DNA from: Sphingomonas radiodurans
GTDB lineage: Bacteria > Pseudomonadota > Alphaproteobacteria > Sphingomonadales > Sphingomonadaceae
Reading direction: 5' to 3'
Assembly (NCBI RefSeq): GCF_020866845.1
Contig: NZ_CP086594.1
Coordinates: 1,922,001-1,986,000, forward strand
DNA length: 64,000 bases
Part shown: in pieces, positions 25,788-34,658 of the stretch
Layout of the letters: every line of letters begins with the position of its first letter
Numbering within the stretch: position 1 is the stretch's first letter
Made by a program: the position numbers and the translations under genes
Notes under the pieces: generated by a model
Seen by the model: the letters and a program-made list of their open reading frames with translations, nothing else
The model's database searches: none
What the model was told of the DNA's origin: nothing

Positions 25788-27866
25788 ATGGTCAGGAAAG
25801 CCGCGCGCGCAGCCCCTATTGTCGTACTCTTCTTCCTCGTTCTGGCCGGCGGGGGATATTGGTTGCTGTCGATTCTCGGCTGGCTCCGTCCGGCGCCGAC
25901 GATCTTCGGCTGGCAGGCGGCGCTCACCGCCGTGGCCGGCGACGGTGTGCGGGGCGAGGCGGATGGCGTGGGAGCAGCGGCGCGTTTCGGCGATCCGTTC
26001 GCGGTGGCGATGGATGCGGACGGCAATCTCTATGTCGCCGACGCAGGCGAGCGCGGCCATGTCCGCCGGATCGATGCCGATGGGGTCGTTACGACGCTGC
26101 CCGGATCGTTCGACACGCCTTCCGGCATCGCAATCGACGGACACGGCAATGTCATCGTCGCGGAGACGGGGCGGCATGCGATCCGGATGATCAGTCCAGA
26201 AGGTGCGGTCACGACGCGCGCCGGCACTGGTGCTCCCGGTTATCGTGACGGCGCGGCGGCGGGCGCGCAGTTCAACGGCCCGATCGGCGTGGCAGTCGAC
26301 GACGCGGGCAATATCTATGTCACCGACAGCTACAACGACCGCATCCGCCTGATCACTGCTGACGGGACCGTGCGTACCGTCGCCGGGCAGGATCGGCCCG
26401 GCTTTGCCGATGGGCAGGGCGCGAATGCCGCGTTCGACACGCCGACCGGGATCGCGCTGGACCGCGACGGCGCGATCCTCGTCGCAGATACCGGAAACGA
26501 CGCCGTTCGGAAGCTCAGCCCGGATGGCCGCGTCTCGACCATCGCGCGCACCGATCCCGAAGATGGCGGTGGCTTGCTCAAGGGCGCGATCGGGCTAGCG
26601 CCGACATGGGACGGCTTTCTCTACATCGCCTCCTACCAGCGCGGCCGGATCGTGCAGATGTCACCGCAGGGCGCGCTGGGTGTTCTGGCCGGGCAGGGGG
26701 CAGCGGCTCCCGGCAATGCCGAGCTGCCTCTGCTCGGCCCGTCTGGAATCGCGGTCGATCGCAAGGGCGCTCTTTATGTCGCGGACGCCTCGGCGTTCGC
26801 GATCCGCAAGCTCAGCCTTCGCACCGCCGACATGGCCCCCGAATCCGCGGGACTTAAGGCGCAGGTGCTCGACCTCGTCCGAACCCGACCGTTTCCCTGG
26901 CCGTTCGCCCCGCAATTTGGATCGCACGAGGTGGTCGGCGTCTTGGGCGAGGTGCGTGGGGATTATCAGGGGGAAAGCCGCCATCACCTCCACGCCGGGC
27001 TGGATATCAGCGAGCCGATGGGCACCACGGTCCTAGCATCGGCCGCGGAGACCGTGCGCGATCCGTTGCCGAACACGCGCGAGGTCGGCAGCCTGAACGA
27101 GGCGCTGCGGATCGATCAGCTGACCTATGTGCACATGCGCGTCGGCCGTACGCTCGATGACGAGCCGTTGGACCCGGCTCGCTTCCAACTGATCCGCGAT
27201 GCCGGGGGGCGCGTCGTCCGGGTGAGGATCAGGCGCGGTACGCGATTTGCAGTCGGCGACCGGATCGGGACGATCAACCGCATGGCGCATGTCCACCTTG
27301 AACTCGGTCCGCCACGCGGCAAGGTAAACGCGCTAGCGCTCCGGTTCCCCGGCTTGTCCGACCATGTCGCACCGCGGATCGACGACGTGCATCTCCTCGA
27401 TGTGGCGGAACGGCGACTGGTCGAAAAGGTCGACGGTCGCCTGCTCGTTTCCGCAAATGGCGGGCCGCTCGATATCGTGGTCGAAGCCTGGGATCAGGTC
27501 GACGACAACGCCCCCCGCCGTCGTCTCGGCCTCTACAAGGCAGGCTTTCAGATCATTAAGGCAGACGGCACGCCGGTTTGTGGCTTCGAACGGCCGCGGA
27601 TCACGCTGGAATTCGACCGGATGCCGCTGGCGCCCGACGCCGCGAAGATCATCTACGCGCCTGCCAGCGGCGACTCCGTCCACAGCGATCAGCGCACGCG
27701 AATGCTCTATGTCGTCAGCAACTGGGGGCGTCATGGCCAAACGCAGAAGAGGGGCTGGAATCCGGCCGGCCTGACGGCGGGCGACTATGTCATCCGTATT
27801 TTTGCTGCCGATCGGATGGGTAATGTAGCGAAGGCCGGGCGCGATCGGCCGATCACCATCCGGTGA
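25788..27866 (+). CDS. membrane-anchored NHL beta-propeller fused to an M23-like peptidase
   Basis: 692 residues. A single N-terminal transmembrane helix (about residues 9-32) should leave the rest in the periplasm. Residues about 45-345 are NHL repeats (for example GPIGVAVDDAGNIYVTDSYNDRIRLI by pattern), enough for a five- or six-bladed propeller. After a linker comes an M23/LytM-type domain: HAGLDI at about residue 402 is the HxxxD zinc motif and HVHLELG near residue 501 is the HxH motif, so all three usual ligands are present. The 100-residue spacing is slightly longer than usual. A C-terminal beta domain of about 170 residues follows. Probable peptidoglycan or peptide hydrolase with a propeller for binding; the substrate is unknown. 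Confidence 0.82.
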   Translation: MVRKAARAAPIVVLFFLVLAGGGYWLLSILGWLRPAPTIFGWQAALTAVAGDGVRGEADGVGAAARFGDPFAVAMDADGNLYVADAGERGHVRRIDADGVVTTLPGSFDTPSGIAIDGHGNVIVAETGRHAIRMISPEGAVTTRAGTGAPGYRDGAAAGAQFNGPIGVAVDDAGNIYVTDSYNDRIRLITADGTVRTVAGQDRPGFADGQGANAAFDTPTGIALDRDGAILVADTGNDAVRKLSPDGRVSTIARTDPEDGGGLLKGAIGLAPTWDGFLYIASYQRGRIVQMSPQGALGVLAGQGAAAPGNAELPLLGPSGIAVDRKGALYVADASAFAIRKLSLRTADMAPESAGLKAQVLDLVRTRPFPWPFAPQFGSHEVVGVLGEVRGDYQGESRHHLHAGLDISEPMGTTVLASAAETVRDPLPNTREVGSLNEALRIDQLTYVHMRVGRTLDDEPLDPARFQLIRDAGGRVVRVRIRRGTRFAVGDRIGTINRMAHVHLELGPPRGKVNALALRFPGLSDHVAPRIDDVHLLDVAERRLVEKVDGRLLVSANGGPLDIVVEAWDQVDDNAPRRRLGLYKAGFQIIKADGTPVCGFERPRITLEFDRMPLAPDAAKIIYAPASGDSVHSDQRTRMLYVVSNWGRHGQTQKRGWNPAGLTAGDYVIRIFAADRMGNVAKAGRDRPITIR

Positions 27867-28428
27867 CGTCGGCGGTCGATGGTTGCGCTGATCAGGGATA
27901 TCGCCGCTGTAACTTATCGGCCCAAGGTGAAGGGCGTCGACGGTGATCGTCTCTTGCTTTAGATGAATGAACAACAGGGACTGGGAAGTGACGAGCGGTC
28001 GCCAGACGAGCGCATTTCACTCATTGCTACGCAGGCTGTATCTAGAGATTGGCAGACTTCAAAAAACTTAAACGACATTGCGCGAAACGGCATTTGGCCT
28101 CAGCCCGGTCTTCAGATCCTCGACCGTCGCACGCTTGTGCCACTTCGCCACAGTCTTCGGATTATCCCGAGCTCCCGGCTCAGCGTTGCGAGCGACGCTT
28201 GGGATCGCTTTATTGCTGCTCGGACTGCGTACGTGCTCGTGGCGTTCCCGTGACGTACCTTCCCTGCACGGCTTCCTTCCTTCCAATCAAAGAACTGCAC
28301 CATCGAACCGTGGACCGAGCACCTAGTCTCCTGCCCGAAAGATCCACCTGTATCGGGCGGAGAGCGGTTCGCACTGGCCTGCAGCACCTACCAGCGTGGT
28401 AACTGGAGAATTGTCCGACTGGCTATAC
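27867..28428. other. intergenic region with an IS481 relic
   Basis: 562 bp between convergent genes. The central part (28104-28267) is a decayed IS481 transposase start, described separately. The flanks hold no gene that I can support. Confidence 0.6.
28104..28267 (-). pseudogene. IS481-family transposase N-terminal relic
   Basis: On the minus strand the N-terminus of an IS481-type transposase is readable in two frames: GKVRHGNATSTYAVRAAIKRSQ and SLATLSRELGI in one, then NPKTVAKWHKRATVEDLKTG in another. They join if one base is restored near 28165. After KTG homology ends, so no catalytic domain is left. Identified from the ARL..GI-NPKTVAKW-RTTVEDLKTG pattern of the family. Confidence 0.75.
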
Positions 28429-29238
28429 TCACAATGCATTGCGCAGCATGAGCGTGCCGATCACCAGCAGATAGACGCCAAATGCTCGCTTCAACAGGTC
28501 GGCGGGCAGACTGTGCGCGGCGGCGACGCCAAGCGGCGCCGTCAGCATGGACATCGAGGCGACAGCTGCCGTCGCGGGCAGATTCACATAACCAAGCGAT
28601 CCCCACGGCAGGCCGGGTGCATGGAGCCCGATGATGGCGAAGCCGATCGCGCTTGGCACCGCGATCAACGTTCCGATCCCCGATGCGGTGGCGATGGCAC
28701 GATGGATGGTGCGACCACATAGCGTCATCACCATGATCGCAATCGTTCCCCCGCCGATCCCCAGCAGCGCGGAGAATGTGCCCAGGCCCCCGGCAATGCT
28801 CGCGCGCAGCGGCCCGGTCGGCAGCGTCTGGCTGACCACGCGGTTGCCAAGCGTCGGCACGAGAAAGTTCACCGACATCAGCAGCACGCCCGATGCGAAG
28901 ATTGCGATCAGCGCGCGCCCGTTGATCCGATCGGCGAGCATCACGCCCAGGACGGCGCCGCCGACGATCCACGGTGCCCAGCCGCGCAGCATCTCGAAAT
29001 CGACCGCGCCGCGCTTCGCGTGCGATCGCAGCGACCGTACTGACGTCATGATGATGGTCGCGGCCGACGTGCCGATCGCGACATGCGCATATTCGGATGG
29101 CATCCCGCCAAGCAGCGGCAGCACGACGAGCAGCGCGGGCACGACAACGAATCCGCCGCCGATGCCGAAGACGCCGGCGGCAAAACCAGCGAGCAGACCG
29201 GCGACGAGCAGGCCGATGAGTGGCGCGGCGACGCTCAT
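28429..29238 (-). CDS. TauE/SafE-family membrane transporter
   Basis: 269 residues with about eight hydrophobic helices and the two diagnostic glycine-rich repeats of the TauE/SafE family: GFAAGVFGIGGGFVVVPALL near the N-terminus and GGLGTFSALLGIGGGTIAIM in the middle. Members export or import sulfite, sulfoacetate or other small organic anions; the substrate here is not clear. The ATG at 29238 is chosen; a GTG at 29277 would add 13 basic residues. It faces away from the aminotransferase gene at 29662. Confidence 0.88.
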   Translation of the reverse strand: MSVAAPLIGLLVAGLLAGFAAGVFGIGGGFVVVPALLVVLPLLGGMPSEYAHVAIGTSAATIIMTSVRSLRSHAKRGAVDFEMLRGWAPWIVGGAVLGVMLADRINGRALIAIFASGVLLMSVNFLVPTLGNRVVSQTLPTGPLRASIAGGLGTFSALLGIGGGTIAIMVMTLCGRTIHRAIATASGIGTLIAVPSAIGFAIIGLHAPGLPWGSLGYVNLPATAAVASMSMLTAPLGVAAAHSLPADLLKRAFGVYLLVIGTLMLRNAL

Positions 29239-29277
29239 CCGGCGCCGGTTCCACGCGGCTTTGCGCTTGCGCAGCAC

Positions 29278-29661
29278 AAGGCTGCGAGATGACTAGACGT
29301 CGTTCCCTCATTCATATCCGATGTCAGGCGAAGCAAAGAGGGTGGTCCTTCCCTGGACGGCCTCTCCCGCGAGCGAGCCTGCTGAAATGATCTCACATTT
29401 TCCAGCCGAGTCTAGCGGAATCGGGCGCGGCTTCGATTCACTTGATCATCCGTTTGTTCGCAAGAGACTGATGTCACACGGATCGGCATGGTCGATCACC
29501 TGGCGCACACTATCGTCTTGCTTGTAGCCTCGGATTGCGCGACGTTCCACGCAGTGGTTCTGAATAATGCCCGGCGATTCAAGCACGGGTCAGGCAGAGC
29601 TTTCGGCTGGAGAGCGATCGAAATTCCGCTGGTGATTTGACTCTTCGGATGGGGACACGAA
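29278..29661. other. divergent promoter region, nothing else recognised
   Basis: 384 bp between the TauE/SafE gene (leftward) and the aminotransferase gene (rightward). No hairpin, repeat or convincing sigma70 pair was found by eye. Confidence 0.4.
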
Positions 29662-30816
29662 ATGTTGGACCGGGAACTGACCGAGCAATTGCTGGATCGT
29701 GGCTATTCGCGGCGGGGTCTCGGGCGGATCGCTGCCTTGATTGGTGGGGGAACGGCGATCTCGTCGATCCTCGGCTCGGCCGCTTCGGCGCAGAGCCAGG
29801 CGGCGCGGGGGGTGGCCGGCGCGGTTCAGATCGGCGCGAACGAATGCTGGAGCGGTCCCTTTCCGATCGCCGCGCAAGCCGCATCCGAGATCATCGCGAA
29901 GGGCAACCGCTATGATCCGGCGGACGAACGCGGCAAGCTGATCCGAACGGTCGCCGCGGTCGAAAGGATGCCCGAGGATCGCGTGGCCACCTGGCCGGGG
30001 TCCGGCGATCCCCTGGTGCGCTCGGTCATCACATTCTGCTCACCGAAAAAGGGCCTGGTCACCGCCGACCCGACGTTCGAATCGGTCTGGCGCGCCGCAT
30101 CATGGCTGGAAGCGCCGGTCAGCAAGGTGCCGCTGGCCCCTGGCGCTGGCACGAGCACGCGCGCGATGCTGGCAGCAAACCCCGATGCCGGGCTCTACTA
30201 CATCTGCTCTCCGAACAACCCGACTGGTACCGTCACGCCGTTGGCGGAGATCGATTGGCTGGTCGCCAACAAGCCGGCGGATTCGGTCGTGCTGATCGAC
30301 GAGGCCTATCTTCACTTCTCCGAGTCGCCGTCGGCGGCGCACCTGGCCGCCACGCGCAACGACGTCATCGTGATGCGTACCTTCTCGAAGCTATTCGGGA
30401 TGGCCGGAATGCGCCTCGGCTTGACGTTTGCAGCGCCCGATCTGCACAAGCGAATGATGCGCTACGACGGGTTCCAGGTAACCGGGACGTTGCCGATGAC
30501 TGCGGTGGCATGCGGGAACGCCTCCTACACTCAGGCGGACTTGATCACGGCGCGGCGCAACGAAATGATCGCTGTGCGCGAGACGACGATCGCGCAACTC
30601 AAGGCGCGCGGCCTGACGGTCCATCCGAATTCGCAGGCCAACATGTTCATGGTCGATTGGAAAACCAGGCAAGCCAAGGACGTCCAGGCGGCGCTGCTCG
30701 CGCAAAAGGTGCAGATCGGTCGCAGCTGGCCGATCTGGCCAACCGTCTCGCGCGTTACCGTCGGATCCGCCAGCGAGATGAACACCTTCGTAACGGCGGT
30801 GGCGACGGTCGTTTGA
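29662..30816 (+). CDS. Tat-exported fold-type I aminotransferase (HisC-like)
   Basis: 384 residues. The N-terminus has YSRRGLGRIAALIGGGTAIS, a twin-arginine motif and hydrophobic stretch, ending in AASAQ. The mature enzyme has the class I/II fold: SGDPLVRSVITFC, SPNNPTGTV, VLIDEAYLHF, and the PLP-lysine motif MRTFSKLFGMAGMRLG. It is closest in pattern to histidinol-phosphate aminotransferase relatives, but an exported enzyme is unlikely to make histidine, so the substrate is probably a periplasmic amine or amino acid. Tat export fits a cofactor-loaded enzyme. It converges on the type VI-type regulatory operon, and its 3' end lies next to a truncated gene of that operon. Confidence 0.85.
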   Translation: MLDRELTEQLLDRGYSRRGLGRIAALIGGGTAISSILGSAASAQSQAARGVAGAVQIGANECWSGPFPIAAQAASEIIAKGNRYDPADERGKLIRTVAAVERMPEDRVATWPGSGDPLVRSVITFCSPKKGLVTADPTFESVWRAASWLEAPVSKVPLAPGAGTSTRAMLAANPDAGLYYICSPNNPTGTVTPLAEIDWLVANKPADSVVLIDEAYLHFSESPSAAHLAATRNDVIVMRTFSKLFGMAGMRLGLTFAAPDLHKRMMRYDGFQVTGTLPMTAVACGNASYTQADLITARRNEMIAVRETTIAQLKARGLTVHPNSQANMFMVDWKTRQAKDVQAALLAQKVQIGRSWPIWPTVSRVTVGSASEMNTFVTAVATVV

Positions 30817-30819
30817 GGC

Positions 30820-30938
30820 TGAGTGGGTTCATTTAGACCAAACGTGCCTTTACCCTTAATCCGATCGGTAGATTTTGCCGCACGAATGTTGAAGATATTG
30901 GGGCCTGTGTTGGGGTCGATCTGCACCGCTGCCGTCAT
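30820..30938 (-). pseudogene. 5' end of an unknown gene after pppA, probably truncated
   Basis: An ATG at 30938 on the minus strand follows a near-perfect ribosome site (CCAGGAGGATGAGGC). It encodes MTAAVQIDPNTGPNIFNIRA, and the lysine-rich sequence that follows extends to about residue 39. Beyond that the frame only reads antisense to the aminotransferase, which looks like shadow coding. It lies 206 bp downstream of pppA in the same direction, so it may be the cut-off next gene of that operon. I do not recognise the product. Confidence 0.35.
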
Positions 30939-31038
30939 GCCTCATCCTCCTGGAGCGCAACATGCGCGCTAGCGCTGCGACGTCTTTCTATAACAAGCTC
31001 AGGACCGCTTCGCATCGTCAGGCAATGGGATCATCCCA

Positions 31039-31139
31039 AACCCGCAAAGCGGGTTGCAGTAGTGACTACCGGGCGCGCCAAGACTACCACATCGTAGAAA
31101 AGCAGCGGGTGATAGACTGATCGCACCTTCCGAAAGGTG
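31039..31139 (-). terminator. two small hairpins downstream of pppA
   Basis: AACCCGC-AAA-GCGGGTT (31039-31055) and CACCTT-CCGA-AAGGTG (31124-31139) are perfect stems of 7 and 6 bp just past the pppA stop. Neither is followed by a clear T-tract on the minus strand. They may slow transcription or protect the 3' end. Confidence 0.35.
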
Positions 31140-31143
31140 AACG

Positions 31144-31893
31144 TCAATATTCAACGATCGACTGCGGTTCGATCAATACGAGCGAGATGTTATCGGCACC
31201 GTCTCTCTGTAGCGCCTTTGCGACGAGGTCATCGGCCAGCGCCTGGAGGTCATTGTCAAGCAGATCGGCTTCCGCCAGCGATCGCGACAGGCCGTCCGAA
31301 CACAGCAGGAACCTGTCACCTTCCTCGAACTCGACGAGGCGGCACTCGATCTCGCACCTGGAGTCGACGCCCAGGGCCCTGGTAATTACGTTTGCTTGCG
31401 GATGATGCGCCGCGGCTTCGAGGGTAAACAGCCCAGCATCGACCAGATCCTGCACGAGACTGTGATCGCGGGTGAGAAGCTGCACGGCGCGATCGCGAAT
31501 CCGGTAACAACGGCTGTCACCAGCCCAGGCGAGATGAATTGTCGTGCCGAATATGCTGAGTGCCACGACAGTTGCGCCTGCGTGCTCGCCACGTTGCGAA
31601 TTGCGCGCACAGATCATTCGGTTGGCGCCGGCCAGCGCGGCGAGGACGGCGTCGGGCGTATCGGGCGGCCCGGACGTGTGGAACCGCCGCAGCGCATCGA
31701 TCACCGACTGCGCGGCGAGGTCGCCGCCGCGATGCCCGCCCATGCCGTCGGAGACGGCCCACAGACCGCCGTCCGGCCAGTCGAACACGCGGTCTTCGTT
31801 GATCCGCCGAACCAGACCGACGTGGCTGCGCGCCGTCGATCGCATGACGTTGGTACGCGCGCGAAGATCCGTCGGCCGCTCGATCGCGATCAA
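31144..31893 (-). CDS. pppA: PP2C-family Ser/Thr phosphatase, PppA of the T6SS phosphorylation pathway
   Basis: 249 residues. Metal-binding PP2C motifs are in order: NEDRVF, VSDGMGGHRGGDLAA, AGDSRCYRIRDRAVQLLTRDHS, LCSDGLSRSL and the final DGADNISLVLI. In the type VI pathway PppA removes phosphate from Fha/TagH and opposes PpkA, both of which are encoded immediately upstream. The TTG start at 31893 overlaps the tagH stop by 4 bp (TTGA); an ATG at 31845 would give a shorter protein starting MRSTARSHVG. Cytoplasmic. Confidence 0.9.
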   Translation of the reverse strand: MIAIERPTDLRARTNVMRSTARSHVGLVRRINEDRVFDWPDGGLWAVSDGMGGHRGGDLAAQSVIDALRRFHTSGPPDTPDAVLAALAGANRMICARNSQRGEHAGATVVALSIFGTTIHLAWAGDSRCYRIRDRAVQLLTRDHSLVQDLVDAGLFTLEAAAHHPQANVITRALGVDSRCEIECRLVEFEEGDRFLLCSDGLSRSLAEADLLDNDLQALADDLVAKALQRDGADNISLVLIEPQSIVEY

Positions 31894-32903
31894 CGCGCCA
31901 GATCCTGCGCGACCGCGGCGTCCGCCCGATCATAGGCCGCCACGAACGCACGATCGAGCGATCCGCACTCGCCCTTGTCGAGCTGCTGCGACAGGTCGCC
32001 ATGCCGCACCGCGACTTCCTCGACTAAGACGGAGGCGCGACCCTTGAGCAACGATGCGCGCGGTGCTGCCGCATCGTCGAGCGCTTTCGGATCGAAGGTC
32101 GCGATCGCCGCACGCAAGCTGCCGTGCAGGCCGGCGAACGTCGCGATCAGGTGGCGCTTGATATCACGAAACGATGCCTGCAGCGCGGCGGGCCCCGACA
32201 GGAAGCTGCCTGACCCGGCCAGCAGCAAGTCAATCGCCAGCCGCTGGGTCGGCGCCCATTTGAACGGGTTGTTGTTGGCACCGCTGATCGTGGTGCGCGA
32301 CAGGTCATACAGCTTCCGCGCACGGTCGCGTTCCGCCATCAGGTCGCCGATGCCCAATACCATCTGGCGATACACGGCTCCGGCCCGTCGCATGATTTCG
32401 GCCGGATCTTCGCTGGCGAGCAGTGAAGCATCGAGCCCGGCACCGTCGCAGAACGCCTCAAGCAGCGAGCCGCCTTCGGCCGGCACGAAATCGCTAGCGT
32501 CGCTCCAGTCGTCCGGCACCGCAGCGGATCTCCCGAGCGGCGGGGTAAGCACTAAAGTACACGCCAGATCCGCCGGCTCGTCGCCATGCGGCGCGTGGCT
32601 GGCTCGCAGCTTGAAGCGGCCGAACCGGAGCGTCGCCGGCAACGAGATCGGCACATCGATGGCATCCGGAAAGCGTGCGCCGCTCGCATCGTCGAACACG
32701 CCGTTGGTGCCGAGTGCGCGGACGCTCAGGCCATCGCCGACGACCGCCAGTTCGCAATGCGCGCGCGACAATTCGACGTCGGGATCGGCAATCGACCAGT
32801 CCGCCGCGCTGTCGCGGCCGATGCGCAGCACGCCGTCGCGCAACAGGCGCGCGTCGATCGGTTGCACCGCATTCGCGCGGTCGAAAAGTTGCAGCATGTA
32901 CAT
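31890..32903 (-). CDS. tagH: type VI secretion-associated FHA protein TagH
   Basis: 337 residues. The N-terminal FHA domain (about residues 1-90) has LRIGRDSAADWSI, ELSRAHCELAV and ALGTNGVF, matching the GR, SxxH and NG phosphothreonine-binding positions. After a linker the C-terminal T6SS FHA domain is clear: RAGAVYRQMVLGIGDLMAER, RTTISGANNNPFKW and SFRDIKRHLIATFAGLHGSLRAA. In characterised systems this protein is the PpkA target whose phosphorylation triggers assembly of the secretion sheath. The start follows the ppkA stop by 10 bp and the gene overlaps pppA, so all three are coupled. Confidence 0.92.
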   Translation of the reverse strand: MYMLQLFDRANAVQPIDARLLRDGVLRIGRDSAADWSIADPDVELSRAHCELAVVGDGLSVRALGTNGVFDDASGARFPDAIDVPISLPATLRFGRFKLRASHAPHGDEPADLACTLVLTPPLGRSAAVPDDWSDASDFVPAEGGSLLEAFCDGAGLDASLLASEDPAEIMRRAGAVYRQMVLGIGDLMAERDRARKLYDLSRTTISGANNNPFKWAPTQRLAIDLLLAGSGSFLSGPAALQASFRDIKRHLIATFAGLHGSLRAAIATFDPKALDDAAAPRASLLKGRASVLVEEVAVRHGDLSQQLDKGECGSLDRAFVAAYDRADAAVAQDLAR

Positions 32904-32913
32904 GCTCGTACCC

Positions 32914-34584
32914 CTATGCCGCGCGTTTTGCGGGGCGCGCGAACCGTGTTTCGGCCATCGCTGCACCGTCCTCGGGTCGATGGCTGATCCTGCCTTCGAT
33001 CGCGCTGGCCGCGCGGTTGAATGCGTCGAACGCCGCACCGAATTCGTCGCCGCGACGGTGCGAAATGCGCAGTTCGAACCCCGTTTGCGCGGCTTCGTCG
33101 AGCGCGTTGCGCAGCCGGCTGAGTGGCCGGGCGACCATCGCGCCGCCGAGATAGCCGATGACCAGCACGACCAGCATCACGACCGCGGACAGGATCAGCA
33201 TCGACGCCCACGCCACGTCCAGCGCGGCATCGAGCGCGTCACGCTTCATGACGAGATCGACCGTCCCGAAATTCGCGCCGGCATAGGCGATCGGTTGAAC
33301 GAAGCGCAGGCCCGGCCCCTGCCCGGCGTCCGGTGCGGCACTTGCCTGCAGCGCGCCGCTGCGCAGGACGGCTTCGCCACCGCGCGGCCGATAGCGGGTG
33401 CCGACCAGCGCCGCGTTCGATGCCGCGCGGACGACCCCGTTTGAGTCCGCAACGACGAGGTCGCGGATCCCTGAATCACGCCCTGCGCTCACCGCAAAGG
33501 CCTGCAACGCCGACCAGTCCTGCTGATCAGCCGGCAGGCCGGCATTGTCGGCAGCCAGAACCGCCGCATTGTTGGTCAGGAACGTCGCGGTCGACCTGCC
33601 CGCGACGATGGCCATGCGCTCGAGCGCTTTGCGTTCATGCGACAGGCCGAAGGTGATGCACGCCGACAGCGTCAGCGCGGTAACGACCGCAAGCGTCGCC
33701 GGCAGCTTGAAGCGCAACGGGATGCCCCGGCGTCCGACCGGCGCTTCGGTCCGCGCCGCTATCTCGCGCGCGAGTGCCGCTTCGAGAACGTAGCCGTCGG
33801 CGAACCGCTGCTCGGGCTTCTTGGCGAGAAGCTTGTCGACGACGAAGCGAAAGCCCGGCGGGCAATCCGCGGCCGAACGGTCGATTGGCTCGACTTTCTC
33901 CTGCGCGATCTGGATTGCCAGCGTAGCGAGCGCGGTGCCGGGAAAGGCGACCTTGCCTGTCACCATTTCATACAGCACCACGCCGAGCGAGAAGAGGTCG
34001 GAGCGATGATCGACCGGCAGCCCGAGCGCCTGTTCGGGGCTCATGTAGCGCGGCGTCCCGATCAACTGGCCAGCCTGCGTCCGCGCGAGGTGCTGGTTGG
34101 CGGCGGCGGCGTCGATCTCGCCGATCCGCGCGACGCCGAAGTCGAGCAGCTTTGCGGTCTTGCCGTCGGCCGATAGCAGGATGTTCGACGGCTTCACGTC
34201 GCGATGGACGACGCCACACCCATGCGCATAGCCGAGTGCGCCGGCAAGTTGGCGGCCGATCTCCAGCACGCGTTCATAGGGCAGCCGCCCGCGCTGCAGC
34301 AGCACGTCGAGCGGCTCGCCGTCGACGAGCTCCATCGCAATATAGGCGACGCCCTGTGCTTCGCCGACGTCGTAGATCGTCGCGATATTCGCATGGCTGA
34401 GCGCGCCGGCCGCGCGCGCCTCGCGCAGGAAACGTGCACCGAGCTCGGGATCGCGCGCGAATTCGGGCTTCAGCACCTTGATCGCAACCGTCCGGCCGAT
34501 GTCGGGATCATAAGCGCGATAGACTTCGGCCATGGCGCCTTCGCCAAGCAGCGAATCGACCCGATAGCGGCCCAACATCGTCAT
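32914..34584 (-). CDS. ppkA: transmembrane Ser/Thr protein kinase PpkA-like
   Basis: 556 residues. The N-terminal kinase domain has LLGEGAMAEVYRA, VAIKVLK, VVHRDVKPSNILL, LLDFGVARI and MSPEQALG, a complete Hanks-type catalytic set. A transmembrane helix near residue 300 leads to a periplasmic sensor of about 130 residues, a second helix (about residues 455-478) and a HAMP domain (PLSRLRNALDEAAQTGFEL). The form fits PpkA of the threonine phosphorylation pathway, which senses an outside signal and phosphorylates TagH. The ATG at 34584 is preferred over an upstream TTG at 34617. It is one transcript with tagH and pppA. Confidence 0.9.
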   Translation of the reverse strand: MTMLGRYRVDSLLGEGAMAEVYRAYDPDIGRTVAIKVLKPEFARDPELGARFLREARAAGALSHANIATIYDVGEAQGVAYIAMELVDGEPLDVLLQRGRLPYERVLEIGRQLAGALGYAHGCGVVHRDVKPSNILLSADGKTAKLLDFGVARIGEIDAAAANQHLARTQAGQLIGTPRYMSPEQALGLPVDHRSDLFSLGVVLYEMVTGKVAFPGTALATLAIQIAQEKVEPIDRSAADCPPGFRFVVDKLLAKKPEQRFADGYVLEAALAREIAARTEAPVGRRGIPLRFKLPATLAVVTALTLSACITFGLSHERKALERMAIVAGRSTATFLTNNAAVLAADNAGLPADQQDWSALQAFAVSAGRDSGIRDLVVADSNGVVRAASNAALVGTRYRPRGGEAVLRSGALQASAAPDAGQGPGLRFVQPIAYAGANFGTVDLVMKRDALDAALDVAWASMLILSAVVMLVVLVIGYLGGAMVARPLSRLRNALDEAAQTGFELRISHRRGDEFGAAFDAFNRAASAIEGRISHRPEDGAAMAETRFARPAKRAA

Positions 34585-34658
34585 CGTCACAGCCTCACGC
34601 ACCAAGCACTCCGCCAATCACATAGGGAAGATCGCTTAAGCATTTGCTGCGCATCGCT

